Assembly: GCA_963743875.1 (NCBI GenBank) | Contig: CAVURM010000004.1 | Location: 124,001-188,000 of the forward strand | Length of the DNA stretch: 64,000 bases | Source of the DNA: RHKX01 sp963743875 | GTDB lineage: Bacteria; Actinomycetota; Thermoleophilia; Solirubrobacterales; 70-9 | Direction of reading: 5' to 3' | Made by a program: the position numbers and the translations under genes | The notes under the pieces: generated by a model | The model's database searches: none | The model's input: only the letters and a program-made list of their open reading frames with translations | What the model was told of the DNA's origin: nothing | Part shown: positions 27,954 through 35,470 of the stretch, one piece after another | How positions within the stretch are numbered: the stretch's first letter is position 1 | Layout of the letters: each line of letters opens with the position of its first letter

Positions 27954-29302
27954 GCGAGCTGCTGGCGCTGGGCATCTCTCACAAGACCGCGCCGCTCGAG
28001 CTGCGCGAACGGCTCGCGCTGACCGAGGGCCGCGCCGCCGGCGTCCTCAACGATCTCCAGTCACATGATCAGGTCAGCGAGGCGGCTGCGATCTCCACCT
28101 GCAACCGGACCGAGCTCTATCTCGTCGTCTCCGATTCCGTCGAGGCCGAGAACCTCGCCCTCGGGGCGCTCTCGCGCCAGGCCGGCATCCGACCGACCGA
28201 GCTGATCGAGAGCCTCTACTCCTACCGCGGAATGGAGGCGGGCCGACATCTCTTCCGGGTCGCGGCCGGGCTCGACTCGATGATCATCGGCGAGGCCGAG
28301 ATTCAGGGCCAGGTCAAGCGCGCCTATGAGCTCGCCCTGGTCGAGGGGGCGACCGGCGCGATCCTCAACCGACTCTTCCGCGGGGCGCTCGCGGCCGGTA
28401 AGCGGGTTCGCGACGAGACCCGGATCGGCGAGGGAGGGATCAGCGTCCCCTCGGCGGCGGTTGAGCTCGCCACCCGCACCCTCGGGGACCTGACCGGCCG
28501 CCACGTGTTGCTGATCGGCGCCGGCGAGACCGCCGAGCTGACGGCCAAGGCCCTGTCGGCGCGAGGGGTGGAGACGGTCTTCGTCGCCAATCGCCGCTAC
28601 GACCGGGCGATCGGCCTCGCCGAGCGCTTCGGCGGGAGCGCCATCCGCCTGGAGGATCTGCCGAGCCAGCTCGAGGTGGCCGACATCGTCGTCTCCTCGA
28701 CCAATTCGCCCCATCACATCGTCGAGCGCGACGAGATGGAGCTCGTTGCCGCGGCGCGCAATCACCGACCGCTGCTGCTGATCGACCTCGCCGTACCCCG
28801 CGACATCGATCCGTCCTGCCGCGACGTCACCGGCGTCGTGGTTCGCGACGTCGACGACGTCCAGTCGATCGCCGACCGCAATGCCACCGGACGCGAGGTC
28901 GAGGCCCGCGGAGCCGAGGTGCTCGTCGCCGCCGAGCTCTCCCGCTTCGAGCGTTGGTTCGGCTCGCTGGAGGTCCTGCCGACGGTGGCCGCCCTGCGGC
29001 TGCGAGCCGACGACATCGTCGGTCACGTCCTCGCCGAGAACGCCGGGCGCTTCAAGAACCTCGACTCCGACGACCGGGCGCGAGTCGAAGCGATGGCGCG
29101 GGCGATCGCCAGCCGGATCCTGCACGAGCCGACCCTGCGTCTGAAGCGGTCCGCCGAGGAGTCGGACGCCTACCGGCAGGTGGCCGCGCTCCGCGAGCTG
29201 TTCGGCCTCGACACGGACACCGAGCCCGAGGGGTCCGGCGCCGAGATAACCCAGCTCCATCGTCGCGGCGGCCGGGCCAGAGCCGACGGATCAGGGGAAT
29301 AG
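27950..29302 (+). CDS. hemA: Glutamyl-tRNA reductase
   Basis: First committed step of C5-pathway tetrapyrrole synthesis: reduces Glu-tRNA to glutamate-1-semialdehyde with NADPH. 450 residues. The catalytic Cys51 is in STCNRTELYLV, the signature HLFRVAAGLDSMIIGEAEIQ is intact, the NADPH site is VLLIGAGETAELTAKAL, and the dimerisation helix follows PTVAALRLRADDI. It starts inside the ccmD-like gene (ATGA). Confidence 0.97.
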   Translation: MSELLALGISHKTAPLELRERLALTEGRAAGVLNDLQSHDQVSEAAAISTCNRTELYLVVSDSVEAENLALGALSRQAGIRPTELIESLYSYRGMEAGRHLFRVAAGLDSMIIGEAEIQGQVKRAYELALVEGATGAILNRLFRGALAAGKRVRDETRIGEGGISVPSAAVELATRTLGDLTGRHVLLIGAGETAELTAKALSARGVETVFVANRRYDRAIGLAERFGGSAIRLEDLPSQLEVADIVVSSTNSPHHIVERDEMELVAAARNHRPLLLIDLAVPRDIDPSCRDVTGVVVRDVDDVQSIADRNATGREVEARGAEVLVAAELSRFERWFGSLEVLPTVAALRLRADDIVGHVLAENAGRFKNLDSDDRARVEAMARAIASRILHEPTLRLKRSAEESDAYRQVAALRELFGLDTDTEPEGSGAEITQLHRRGGRARADGSGE

Positions 29303-29306
29303 GGCC

Positions 29307-30212
29307 CTGAGCCTGCGGATCGGCACCCGCGGCAGCGCGTTGGCGCTGGCGCAGGCCGGAACGGTCGCCGATTCGATCGGCGACGCGGAGCTGGTTCAGA
29401 TCCGCACCTCCGGCGACGAGGGCGGGCCGGTCGCTGCTGTGACCGACGACAAATCGAGATTCGTCCGCGAGATCGAGCGAGCGTTGCTCGCGGGCGACGT
29501 CGAGTTGGCCGTCCACAGCGCCAAGGACCTTCCCGGAGAGATTCCCGACGGACTCGCGCTGGTCGGGGTACCGGTCCGCGAGGACCCCGCCGATGCCTGG
29601 ATCGGAGATGCGAGATCGCTGCTCGATGTCCCCAAGGGTGCCCGAGTCGGGACCGCGAGCCTACGCCGCCGCTCCCAGCTTCTGGCGCTCCGTCCCGATC
29701 TCGAGATCGTCGAGATCCGCGGCAACGTCGACACCCGGCTGCGCAAGCTCGGCGACGGCGAGGTCGACGGGATCGTTCTCGCCGCGGCGGGACTCGAGCG
29801 GCTCGGGCGGGCGTCGGAGATCGCGTTCCGCTTCGAGTTGCGGGCGCTGACGCCGGCGCCCGGGCAGGGCTCGCTGGCCCTGGAGGCGAGAGCCGACGAC
29901 GCCGATTCCTCGGCGGCGGCCGCGCGACTCACCGACCGTGACGCTCTGATCGAGCTGACCGCCGAACGAGCTGCGGTCGCCGGTCTCGATGCGAGCTGCG
30001 AAACGCCGGTCGGCGTCTGCGCTCGGCACCGGGAGGGCGTGCTCGTCGTGCACGGGTTTGCCGGACTGCCCGACGGCAGCGAGCACGTCTACGACGAGGT
30101 CGAGGGCGACCCCGCCCAGCCCGTTGCGCTCGGCGAGGCGCTGGTCGAGCGGATGGCTGCCGCCGGCGCGCTCGAGCTGCTGGCCCGGGCCGAATCAGGT
30201 CACGATGTGTGA
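29307..30212 (+). CDS. hemC: Hydroxymethylbilane synthase
   Basis: Condenses four porphobilinogens to hydroxymethylbilane. The conserved N-terminus SLRIGTRGSALALAQA begins before any in-frame ATG, GTG or TTG. CTG 29307 sits 9 nt after AGGGG and 4 nt after the hemA stop, and would give the usual M-S-L-R-I-G-T-R-G-S, so I take it as the start; TTG 29340 would cut into the fold. HSAKDLPGEIPDGLALVG, VGTASLRRRSQLLALRPDLE and the dipyrromethane Cys block DASCETPVGVCA are present. About 301 residues. Confidence 0.92.
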   Translation: MSLRIGTRGSALALAQAGTVADSIGDAELVQIRTSGDEGGPVAAVTDDKSRFVREIERALLAGDVELAVHSAKDLPGEIPDGLALVGVPVREDPADAWIGDARSLLDVPKGARVGTASLRRRSQLLALRPDLEIVEIRGNVDTRLRKLGDGEVDGIVLAAAGLERLGRASEIAFRFELRALTPAPGQGSLALEARADDADSSAAAARLTDRDALIELTAERAAVAGLDASCETPVGVCARHREGVLVVHGFAGLPDGSEHVYDEVEGDPAQPVALGEALVERMAAAGALELLARAESGHDV

Positions 30213-31751
30213 GTGATGACCCGCGGCGCCTACACACCTGGAGCTTCCGGCCCGCGCCCCGGAGTCGCCTACCTGGTCGGCGCCGGGCCCGGCGACCGCG
30301 GTTTGATGACCGCCCGCGCTCTCGAGCTGATCGCCGGTGCCGATGCGATTCTCTACGACCGTTTGATCCCCGACGGAGCCCTCGACGGGGCCCGCTCCGA
30401 CGCCGAGCTGATCTACGTCGGCAAGGCGCCCGGATCGGTGGCGATGGAGCAGGCCGAAACCGAAGCCAGGTTGGTCGAGATCGCGCTCGCGGGTCGGTCG
30501 GTCGTGCGGCTCAAGGGTGGCGATCCATTCGTCTTCGGGCGCGGCGGGGAGGAGGCGGAGACGCTCGCCGCCGCCGGCGTCCCCTTCGAGGTCGTGCCGG
30601 GCGTGACGGCCGGGATCGCCGCCTCGGCCTACGCGGGGATTCCCGTGACCCACCGCGAGGACGCCTCGGCCGTCGCCTTCGTCACCGGTCACGAGGATCC
30701 CGACAAGGAGGAGTCGGCGATCGACTGGCCCGCGCTGGCCGGCTTCCCCGGCACGCTCGTCCTCTACATGGGGGTCAAGAACCTGCCGCGGATCTCCGAG
30801 CGGCTGATCGCCGCCGGCCGCGACCCCGACGAGCCGGCAGCCGCGATCGAGCGCGGCACCTGGCCCGGGCAACGGACGGTCGTGGCTACTGCGGCGACGC
30901 TCCCCGGCGCAGTCGCCGAGGAGGGGCTGAGGGCGCCGGCAATCCTGCTCTTCGGGGCGGTCGCCGCCCGCCGCGAGACCATCGCCTGGCTCGAGCACCG
31001 ACCGCTGCACGGCAGGAAGGTGGTCGTGACCCGCGCCCGCGCCCAGGCCAGCTCGCTGGCGGCGACGCTGCGCGGGCTCGGCGCCGAGGTGATCGAGTTG
31101 CCGGCGATCAGGATCGAGCCGCGCATCGACTCCCCCGAGGTGGCGACGATGCTGGAGAACCTCCACTCCTACGCGTTGATCTGTTTGACCAGCCCCAACG
31201 GGGCCGAACTGCTCATGCGGGCGATGGCGGAGCGCGGCCTCGACGGTCGGGCGCTCGCGAACGCGACGATCGCCGCCATCGGACCGGGAACCGCCCGGGC
31301 CCTGCGCGGGCTCGGGCTGATCCCCGACATCGTCCCACCCAGGTCGATCGCCGAATCGCTGGTGGAGTCGTTGCGGGAGGTCGAGGTGAGCGATCGCCCC
31401 GTCCTGATCGCCCGTGCGGCTGAGGCGCGTGACATCCTGCCGGAGGCCCTCGCCGAGCGCGATGCCCGGGTCGACGTCGTGGCGCTGTACGAGACGGTCC
31501 GGGAGCCGGCTGACGACGCGCTGATCGAGGCCGTCTCCGACGCCGACTACGTCACTTTCACCTCTTCCTCGACCGTTCGCTACTTCCTGGAGACGGTCGG
31601 CGATCGTTTCCCGGCCGGGGCCAAGGTCGTCTCGATCGGCCCGGTCACCAGCGACACGGCAAGGGATCTCGGGCTGACGGTCGCGGTCGAGGCGACCCAG
31701 CACGATCCCGACGGCCTGCTCGAGGCGCTTCTCCGGGACGCATCGGGCTGA
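30213..31751 (+). CDS. cobA-hemD: Fused uroporphyrinogen-III C-methyltransferase / uroporphyrinogen-III synthase
   Basis: A bifunctional protein of 512 residues (GTG 30213 or ATG 30216, next to the hemC stop). Residues about 16-260 are CobA/SUMT: GAGPGD (22-27) for SAM binding, DAILYDRLIP, RLKGGDPFVFGRGGEEAETL, VVPGVTAGIAASAYAGIPVT. Residues about 270-510 are HemD: GRKVVVTRARAQASSLAATL, LICLTSPNGAEL, TFTSSSTVRYFLETVG. The fusion closes hydroxymethylbilane to uroporphyrinogen III and methylates it towards sirohaem/cobalamin, directly downstream of hemC. Confidence 0.95.
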   Translation: MMTRGAYTPGASGPRPGVAYLVGAGPGDRGLMTARALELIAGADAILYDRLIPDGALDGARSDAELIYVGKAPGSVAMEQAETEARLVEIALAGRSVVRLKGGDPFVFGRGGEEAETLAAAGVPFEVVPGVTAGIAASAYAGIPVTHREDASAVAFVTGHEDPDKEESAIDWPALAGFPGTLVLYMGVKNLPRISERLIAAGRDPDEPAAAIERGTWPGQRTVVATAATLPGAVAEEGLRAPAILLFGAVAARRETIAWLEHRPLHGRKVVVTRARAQASSLAATLRGLGAEVIELPAIRIEPRIDSPEVATMLENLHSYALICLTSPNGAELLMRAMAERGLDGRALANATIAAIGPGTARALRGLGLIPDIVPPRSIAESLVESLREVEVSDRPVLIARAAEARDILPEALAERDARVDVVALYETVREPADDALIEAVSDADYVTFTSSSTVRYFLETVGDRFPAGAKVVSIGPVTSDTARDLGLTVAVEATQHDPDGLLEALLRDASG

Positions 31752-31767
31752 CGCTGGGAGCACCGTT

Positions 31768-31803
31768 GCGTGACGGTGGTCACGCATGAGGTCGAAATCG
31801 ACC
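31768..31803. promoter_or_regulatory. Two adjacent palindromes before the SAM hydrolase gene
   Basis: GCGTGAC-GGTG-GTCACGC (31768-31785) and GGTCGA-AA-TCGACC (31790-31803) are both perfect inverted repeats in the 66-bp gap after cobA-hemD, ending 14 bp before GTG 31818. They could be operator sites or terminator stems; the lack of a T-run makes an operator plausible. Confidence 0.4.
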
Positions 31804-31817
31804 ATCTAGAGTGACTC

Positions 31818-32636
31818 GTGGGTATGGGCCTTCCGATCACGTTTCTGACCGACTACGGGGTCGCCGACGATTTCGCCGGCGTCTGCCGTGCCGTGATCGC
31901 GCGGATCTCTCCTGGGACCGACGTGATCGACATCAGCCACGGGATCAGCCGCCACGACGTGCGTGAGGCCTCGGCGGTCCTCGCCGACGCTCTTCCGTAC
32001 GCACCGATCGGCGTCCACCTGGCGATCGTCGACCCGGGTGTCGGCGGCCCTCGGCGTGCAATCGCCGTGCGGACGGCCGGCGACGGCCATCTGCTCGTCG
32101 GTCCCGACAACGGCCTGCTTCCACCGGCGATCGACGTGCTCGGTGGAGCGGTCGAGGCCGTCGACATCAGCGACTCGCCCTTCCGGCTCGAGCACCCGTC
32201 GGCGACCTTCCACGGTCGCGACCTCTTCGCCCCGGTTGCAGCCCATCTGGCCAAAGGCGACGATCTGGCCGCCGCCGGTTCGCCGATCGACCCCGCCGGA
32301 TTCGAGCGCCAACCCCTCTCCCGTCCTCGCCTCGAGCAGCTGCGTGCATTCGCCCACGCCGAGCGGATCGACGGCTTCGGCAACATCTCCCTCGACCTCA
32401 GCCGCGACGACCTGGAAGGTCATCCGCTCGCCGGTTCCGGGCGCGTCTCGGTCGGCTCGCGCAAGCGCCGCCGCACGGCCACGCGAGTCTCCGCCTTCGA
32501 GCAGGTCCCCGACGGCGGCTTCCTCTTCTACGAGGACTCCTCGGGTCGGATGGCCATCGCGGTCAACCGCGGCGACGCCAGCGAGGTCCTCGACATCCGC
32601 GTCGGCGACGTGCTGGAGCTCGAGCCCGCGCCTTGA
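31818..32636 (+). CDS. SAM hydroxide adenosyltransferase (SAM hydrolase, DUF62) family
   Basis: 272 residues. The family hydrolyses S-adenosylmethionine to adenosine and methionine and is related to fluorinase/chlorinase. Diagnostic text: PITFLTDYGVADDFAGVCRA (Asp12), DISHGISRHDVREASAVL, HLAIVDPGVGGPRR, LVGPDNGLL and FHGRDLFAPVAAHLA (the Arg-Asp and His that mark the hydrolase rather than halogenase branch). GTG 31818 or ATG 31824 may be used. Confidence 0.9.
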   Translation: MGMGLPITFLTDYGVADDFAGVCRAVIARISPGTDVIDISHGISRHDVREASAVLADALPYAPIGVHLAIVDPGVGGPRRAIAVRTAGDGHLLVGPDNGLLPPAIDVLGGAVEAVDISDSPFRLEHPSATFHGRDLFAPVAAHLAKGDDLAAAGSPIDPAGFERQPLSRPRLEQLRAFAHAERIDGFGNISLDLSRDDLEGHPLAGSGRVSVGSRKRRRTATRVSAFEQVPDGGFLFYEDSSGRMAIAVNRGDASEVLDIRVGDVLELEPAP

Positions 32637-32673
32637 GTGAATGGTGGCCGGAAGGCCGACTTCACCGGCCTCC

Positions 32674-33411
32674 TCAGGCGGTGCGGCGGCGGAGCGTCAG
32701 CGCGCCGAGGCCCAGTGATGCGATCGTCACCCCGACGATGACCAGCACGTCGACGGCGAAGGCGCCGCCGAGGGACTCGGGGCTGGTCGCTCTCGCCAGC
32801 GCGTCGTAGGCGTAGGTGAGGGGTAGGGCGTAGGAGACGGTCTCGAGCATGCTCGCCATCTCGTCGCGGGGGACGAACAGCCCGCAGAGCAGCAGCTGGG
32901 GGAAGATCAGCGCGGGCATGAACTGAACCGCCTGAAACTCGGTCTGCGCGAACGCGCTCGCCAGCAGGCCCAACGCCATCCCCAGGATTGCATTTGCGAT
33001 CGCCAGCAGCGCGATCAGCCAGGTGCCGTGGGGGGAGTCGAGACCGAGGGCGACGAAGCCGACGGTGCAGATCACGATCGCCTGGACGGTCGCCAACAAT
33101 CCGAACCCGATCCCGTAACCGACGAGCACGTCGGCCTTGCCGAGGGGGAGGGTCATCAGGCGCTCCAGGGTCCCGGTCGTCCGCTCGCGCAGCATCGCGA
33201 TCGAGGTGACGAGGAACATGACGATGAACGGGAAGAGCCCGCAGAGCGGCGCGCCGATCGTCTGGAACGTCTGCTCCTGACCGTCGAAGATGAAGTAGAG
33301 GAGGACCAGCAACCCGGCCGGGACCACCATCAGCAGGGCGATCGTGCGGGGATCACGGCGGATCTGCCAGAGCACCCGGCGTGCGGTGGAGAGGCTCGCC
33401 CGGACGCTCAT
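32674..33411 (-). CDS. ABC-2 type exporter permease
   Basis: 245 residues starting MSVRASLSTARRVLWQIRRD. Six membrane helices in ABC-2 order, with TIALLMVVPAGLLVLLYFIF, ERTTGTLERLMTLPLGKADV, the helix pair around VGYGIGFGLLATVQAIVICT, and FMPALIFPQLLLCGLFVPRD. It overlaps the ATPase gene by 4 bp, so the two form one transporter. The substrate is unknown; drug or lipid export is typical for this class. Confidence 0.9.
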   Translation of the reverse strand: MSVRASLSTARRVLWQIRRDPRTIALLMVVPAGLLVLLYFIFDGQEQTFQTIGAPLCGLFPFIVMFLVTSIAMLRERTTGTLERLMTLPLGKADVLVGYGIGFGLLATVQAIVICTVGFVALGLDSPHGTWLIALLAIANAILGMALGLLASAFAQTEFQAVQFMPALIFPQLLLCGLFVPRDEMASMLETVSYALPLTYAYDALARATSPESLGGAFAVDVLVIVGVTIASLGLGALTLRRRTA

Positions 33412-34154
33412 TTGAGCCCTCCGCCGTCCGCCTCGATCACGGCCAGGAAGGCCTTCTGGAGGTCCTCCTCGCCGGTCTCGCTCCGCAGGGACGCGGGCGT
33501 CGTCTGGCGCAGCATCGAGCCGTCCCGCATCAGCAGCAGCTCGTCGCATTCGCCGGCCTCGTCCATGACGTGGCTGGAGACGAGCAGGGTGGTTCCGCCG
33601 GCCGCCAGCTCGTGGAAGGTGCGCCACAGTTCCTCGCGGAGCACTGGATCGAGGCCGACCGTCGGCTCGTCGAGCACCAGGACCTCCGGGTCGTTCAGGA
33701 GGGCCGATGCGAGGGAGACCCGCGAGCGCTGCCCACCTGAAAGCGAGCCGGTGACCTGCGCCTCGAGGCCCGAGAGGCCGACCGACTCGATCGTCTCGGC
33801 GATCCGGGCGGCGCCGACGCCGACCAGGGTGCCGAAGTACCGGAGGTTCTCCTCGACGCTGAGGTCTCCGTAGACGGAGGGAGCCTGGGTGACGTAGCCG
33901 ACTCGGGAGCGAAGCTCGGGTGTGCCCGCCGGCAGACCCAGGACCTCGACCGATCCGCCGGCGACGATCTGGACCCCGACGATCGACCTCAGCAGGGTCG
34001 ACTTCCCGCAGCCGCTCGGCCCGAGAAGGCCGGTCACCCGGCCCCTACGGACGGCGATCGACACTCCCCTGACGACGTGATTGCCGCCGCGGATCACGTC
34101 GAGGTCGCGGATCGCGATTCCGTCGACCCTCGCGCCCGGAAGATCGTGCGCCAC
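33408..34154 (-). CDS. ABC exporter ATP-binding protein
   Basis: About 248 residues from GTG 34154. Walker A GPSGCGKST, Q-loop YVTQAPSVYGDLSVEENLRY, signature LSGGQRSRVSLASALL, Walker B EVLVLDEPTVGLDP and H-loop LLVSSHVMDEAGECDELLLM are all present. It is the partner of the ABC-2 permease. GTG 34154 lies 11 bp after the Ddn-like stop, so three genes are probably co-transcribed. Confidence 0.92.
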   Translation of the reverse strand: MAHDLPGARVDGIAIRDLDVIRGGNHVVRGVSIAVRRGRVTGLLGPSGCGKSTLLRSIVGVQIVAGGSVEVLGLPAGTPELRSRVGYVTQAPSVYGDLSVEENLRYFGTLVGVGAARIAETIESVGLSGLEAQVTGSLSGGQRSRVSLASALLNDPEVLVLDEPTVGLDPVLREELWRTFHELAAGGTTLLVSSHVMDEAGECDELLLMRDGSMLRQTTPASLRSETGEEDLQKAFLAVIEADGGGLK

Positions 34155-34165
34155 CGCCAGGCTCG

Positions 34166-34621
34166 CTATCTCGGTTCGAGGATGACCACCGGGATCTTGC
34201 GGCCGCGAGATCGCTGCTGGTAGTCCTCGTAGTCGCTGTAGCCGGCAACGGCGATCGGCCAGAGCCGCTCTCGTTCCTGGTCGTCGGCCACGCGTGCCCG
34301 GACCTCGCGTCGCTCGGAGCCGATCTGGACCGTGGTATCGGGGTTGGCCATCAGGTTGAAGAACCACGCCGGATTCTTCGGATAGCCACCCTTGGACGCC
34401 ACCACCACGACGTCGTCGCCGTCGGTCACGTAGAGAAGGGGGGAGGTGCGATTGGTGCCGCTCTTGGCGCCGCGGTGATCGAGCAGCAGGATGCGGGCCG
34501 AGTGTCCCGGAATGCGGTTGCCGACCCGTCCGCCCGTCGCCCTGTAGATCCTGGTGTGGACGCTGAACGTGCGGTTCAGAAGCGTCCAGTGACGATCCGC
34601 CCAATCCATGATGCGCGACAT
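34166..34621 (-). CDS. Deazaflavin (F420)-dependent nitroreductase/quinone reductase, Ddn-like
   Basis: 151 residues starting MSRIMDWADRHWTLLNRTFS. Split-beta-barrel family hallmarks are ILLLDHRGAKSGTNRTSPLL, VVVASKGGYPKNPAWFFNLM and ANPDTTVQIGSERREVRARV. Members such as Ddn use reduced F420 to reduce quinones or nitroaromatics at the membrane. Cofactor use is inferred from the family. First gene of the operon with the ABC exporter. Confidence 0.88.
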   Translation of the reverse strand: MSRIMDWADRHWTLLNRTFSVHTRIYRATGGRVGNRIPGHSARILLLDHRGAKSGTNRTSPLLYVTDGDDVVVVASKGGYPKNPAWFFNLMANPDTTVQIGSERREVRARVADDQERERLWPIAVAGYSDYEDYQQRSRGRKIPVVILEPR

Positions 34622-34680
34622 GGGAACACGATAGAGCCGCGAAGCGTCCTGCCGGATCCCCACCCGGCTAGGTTCCCCAC

Positions 34681-35400
34681 GTGGCCACGACCTTCGGCAC
34701 TCCACACCACCACCACGAGCTGACCGACTCGACGAACCTCCGGGCGCGAGAGCTGGCGCTCGCCGGGGCACCGTCGGGGACCGTCGTCACGGCGGCGGAG
34801 CAATCGGCGGGGCGGGGCCGCGCGGATCGAGTCTGGAGCGCCCCGGCGGGTTCGGCGCTGCTGTACTCGGCGATCCTGCGGCCGCTCGACCTGGCGCACC
34901 TGCTGCTGCCGCTGGCCGTCCCCGTCGCGGTCTGCGAGGCATGCGAGTCGCTGGCACCGGTCCGTTGCGAGGTCAAGTGGCCGAATGACGTCTGGGTCGA
35001 TCAGCGCAAGCTGAGCGGAGTGCTGATCGAGGCCCGACCGCCCGACTGGGCCGTGATCGGGATCGGCATCAACCTCTCGATCGAGCCGGAGCAGTTCCCC
35101 GGCGACATCCGCTGGCCGGCCACCTCGCTGGGCCACGGCGTCGGGCCCGAGGCGATGCGCGCGGCCCTCGACTCGGCACTGGGGCGCTGGGCGGAGGCCG
35201 AGCCCGCGCTCGTCCGCGAGCAGTTCATCGCCCGGGACGCGCTCCGCGGGCGCTCGCTCACGTGGGAGGGCGGCCCCGAGGGTTCGGGCCGCTCCGGGGT
35301 GGGCGAAGGGGTCGACGAGCGCGGCAACCTGCTGGTCCGCGGCCCCGACGGAGAGCTGGACTCCCTCGGCTCCGGCGAGGTCCAGCTGAAGCTCGTCTAG
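34681..35400 (+). CDS. birA: Biotin--[acetyl-CoA-carboxylase] ligase, no HTH domain
   Basis: Attaches biotin to BCCP-type domains via biotinyl-AMP. 239 residues, GTG start. The motifs are HELTDSTNLRARELA, AAEQSAGRGRADRVWSAPAG (biotin/ATP loop), CEVKWPNDVWVDQRKLSGVL and WAVIGIGINLS. The N-terminal DNA-binding domain of the E. coli protein is absent, so this is a class I enzyme without repressor function. Confidence 0.94.
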   Translation: MATTFGTPHHHHELTDSTNLRARELALAGAPSGTVVTAAEQSAGRGRADRVWSAPAGSALLYSAILRPLDLAHLLLPLAVPVAVCEACESLAPVRCEVKWPNDVWVDQRKLSGVLIEARPPDWAVIGIGINLSIEPEQFPGDIRWPATSLGHGVGPEAMRAALDSALGRWAEAEPALVREQFIARDALRGRSLTWEGGPEGSGRSGVGEGVDERGNLLVRGPDGELDSLGSGEVQLKLV

Positions 35401-35419
35401 TCCGGTCCGGTCCAGTCCA

Positions 35420-35464
35420 CGAGGTTGCATTTCCGCCCCCGGGGAGGACGTTTCCACAACCTCG
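35420..35464. terminator. Hairpin between convergent birA and helicase genes
   Basis: CGAGGTTG (35420-35427) and CAACCTCG (35457-35464) are perfect inverted repeats with a 29-nt loop that can fold further on GC-rich words. It lies 19 bp after the birA stop and 6 bp from the helicase stop, so it probably terminates both. Confidence 0.6.
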
Positions 35465-35470
35465 GTGAAT

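Noticed and set aside
28061..29260. Long minus-strand frame opposite hemA
   Set aside because: It overlaps the complete hemA; composition is that of a shadow frame. The same applies to the minus frame at 30195-31805 opposite cobA-hemD.
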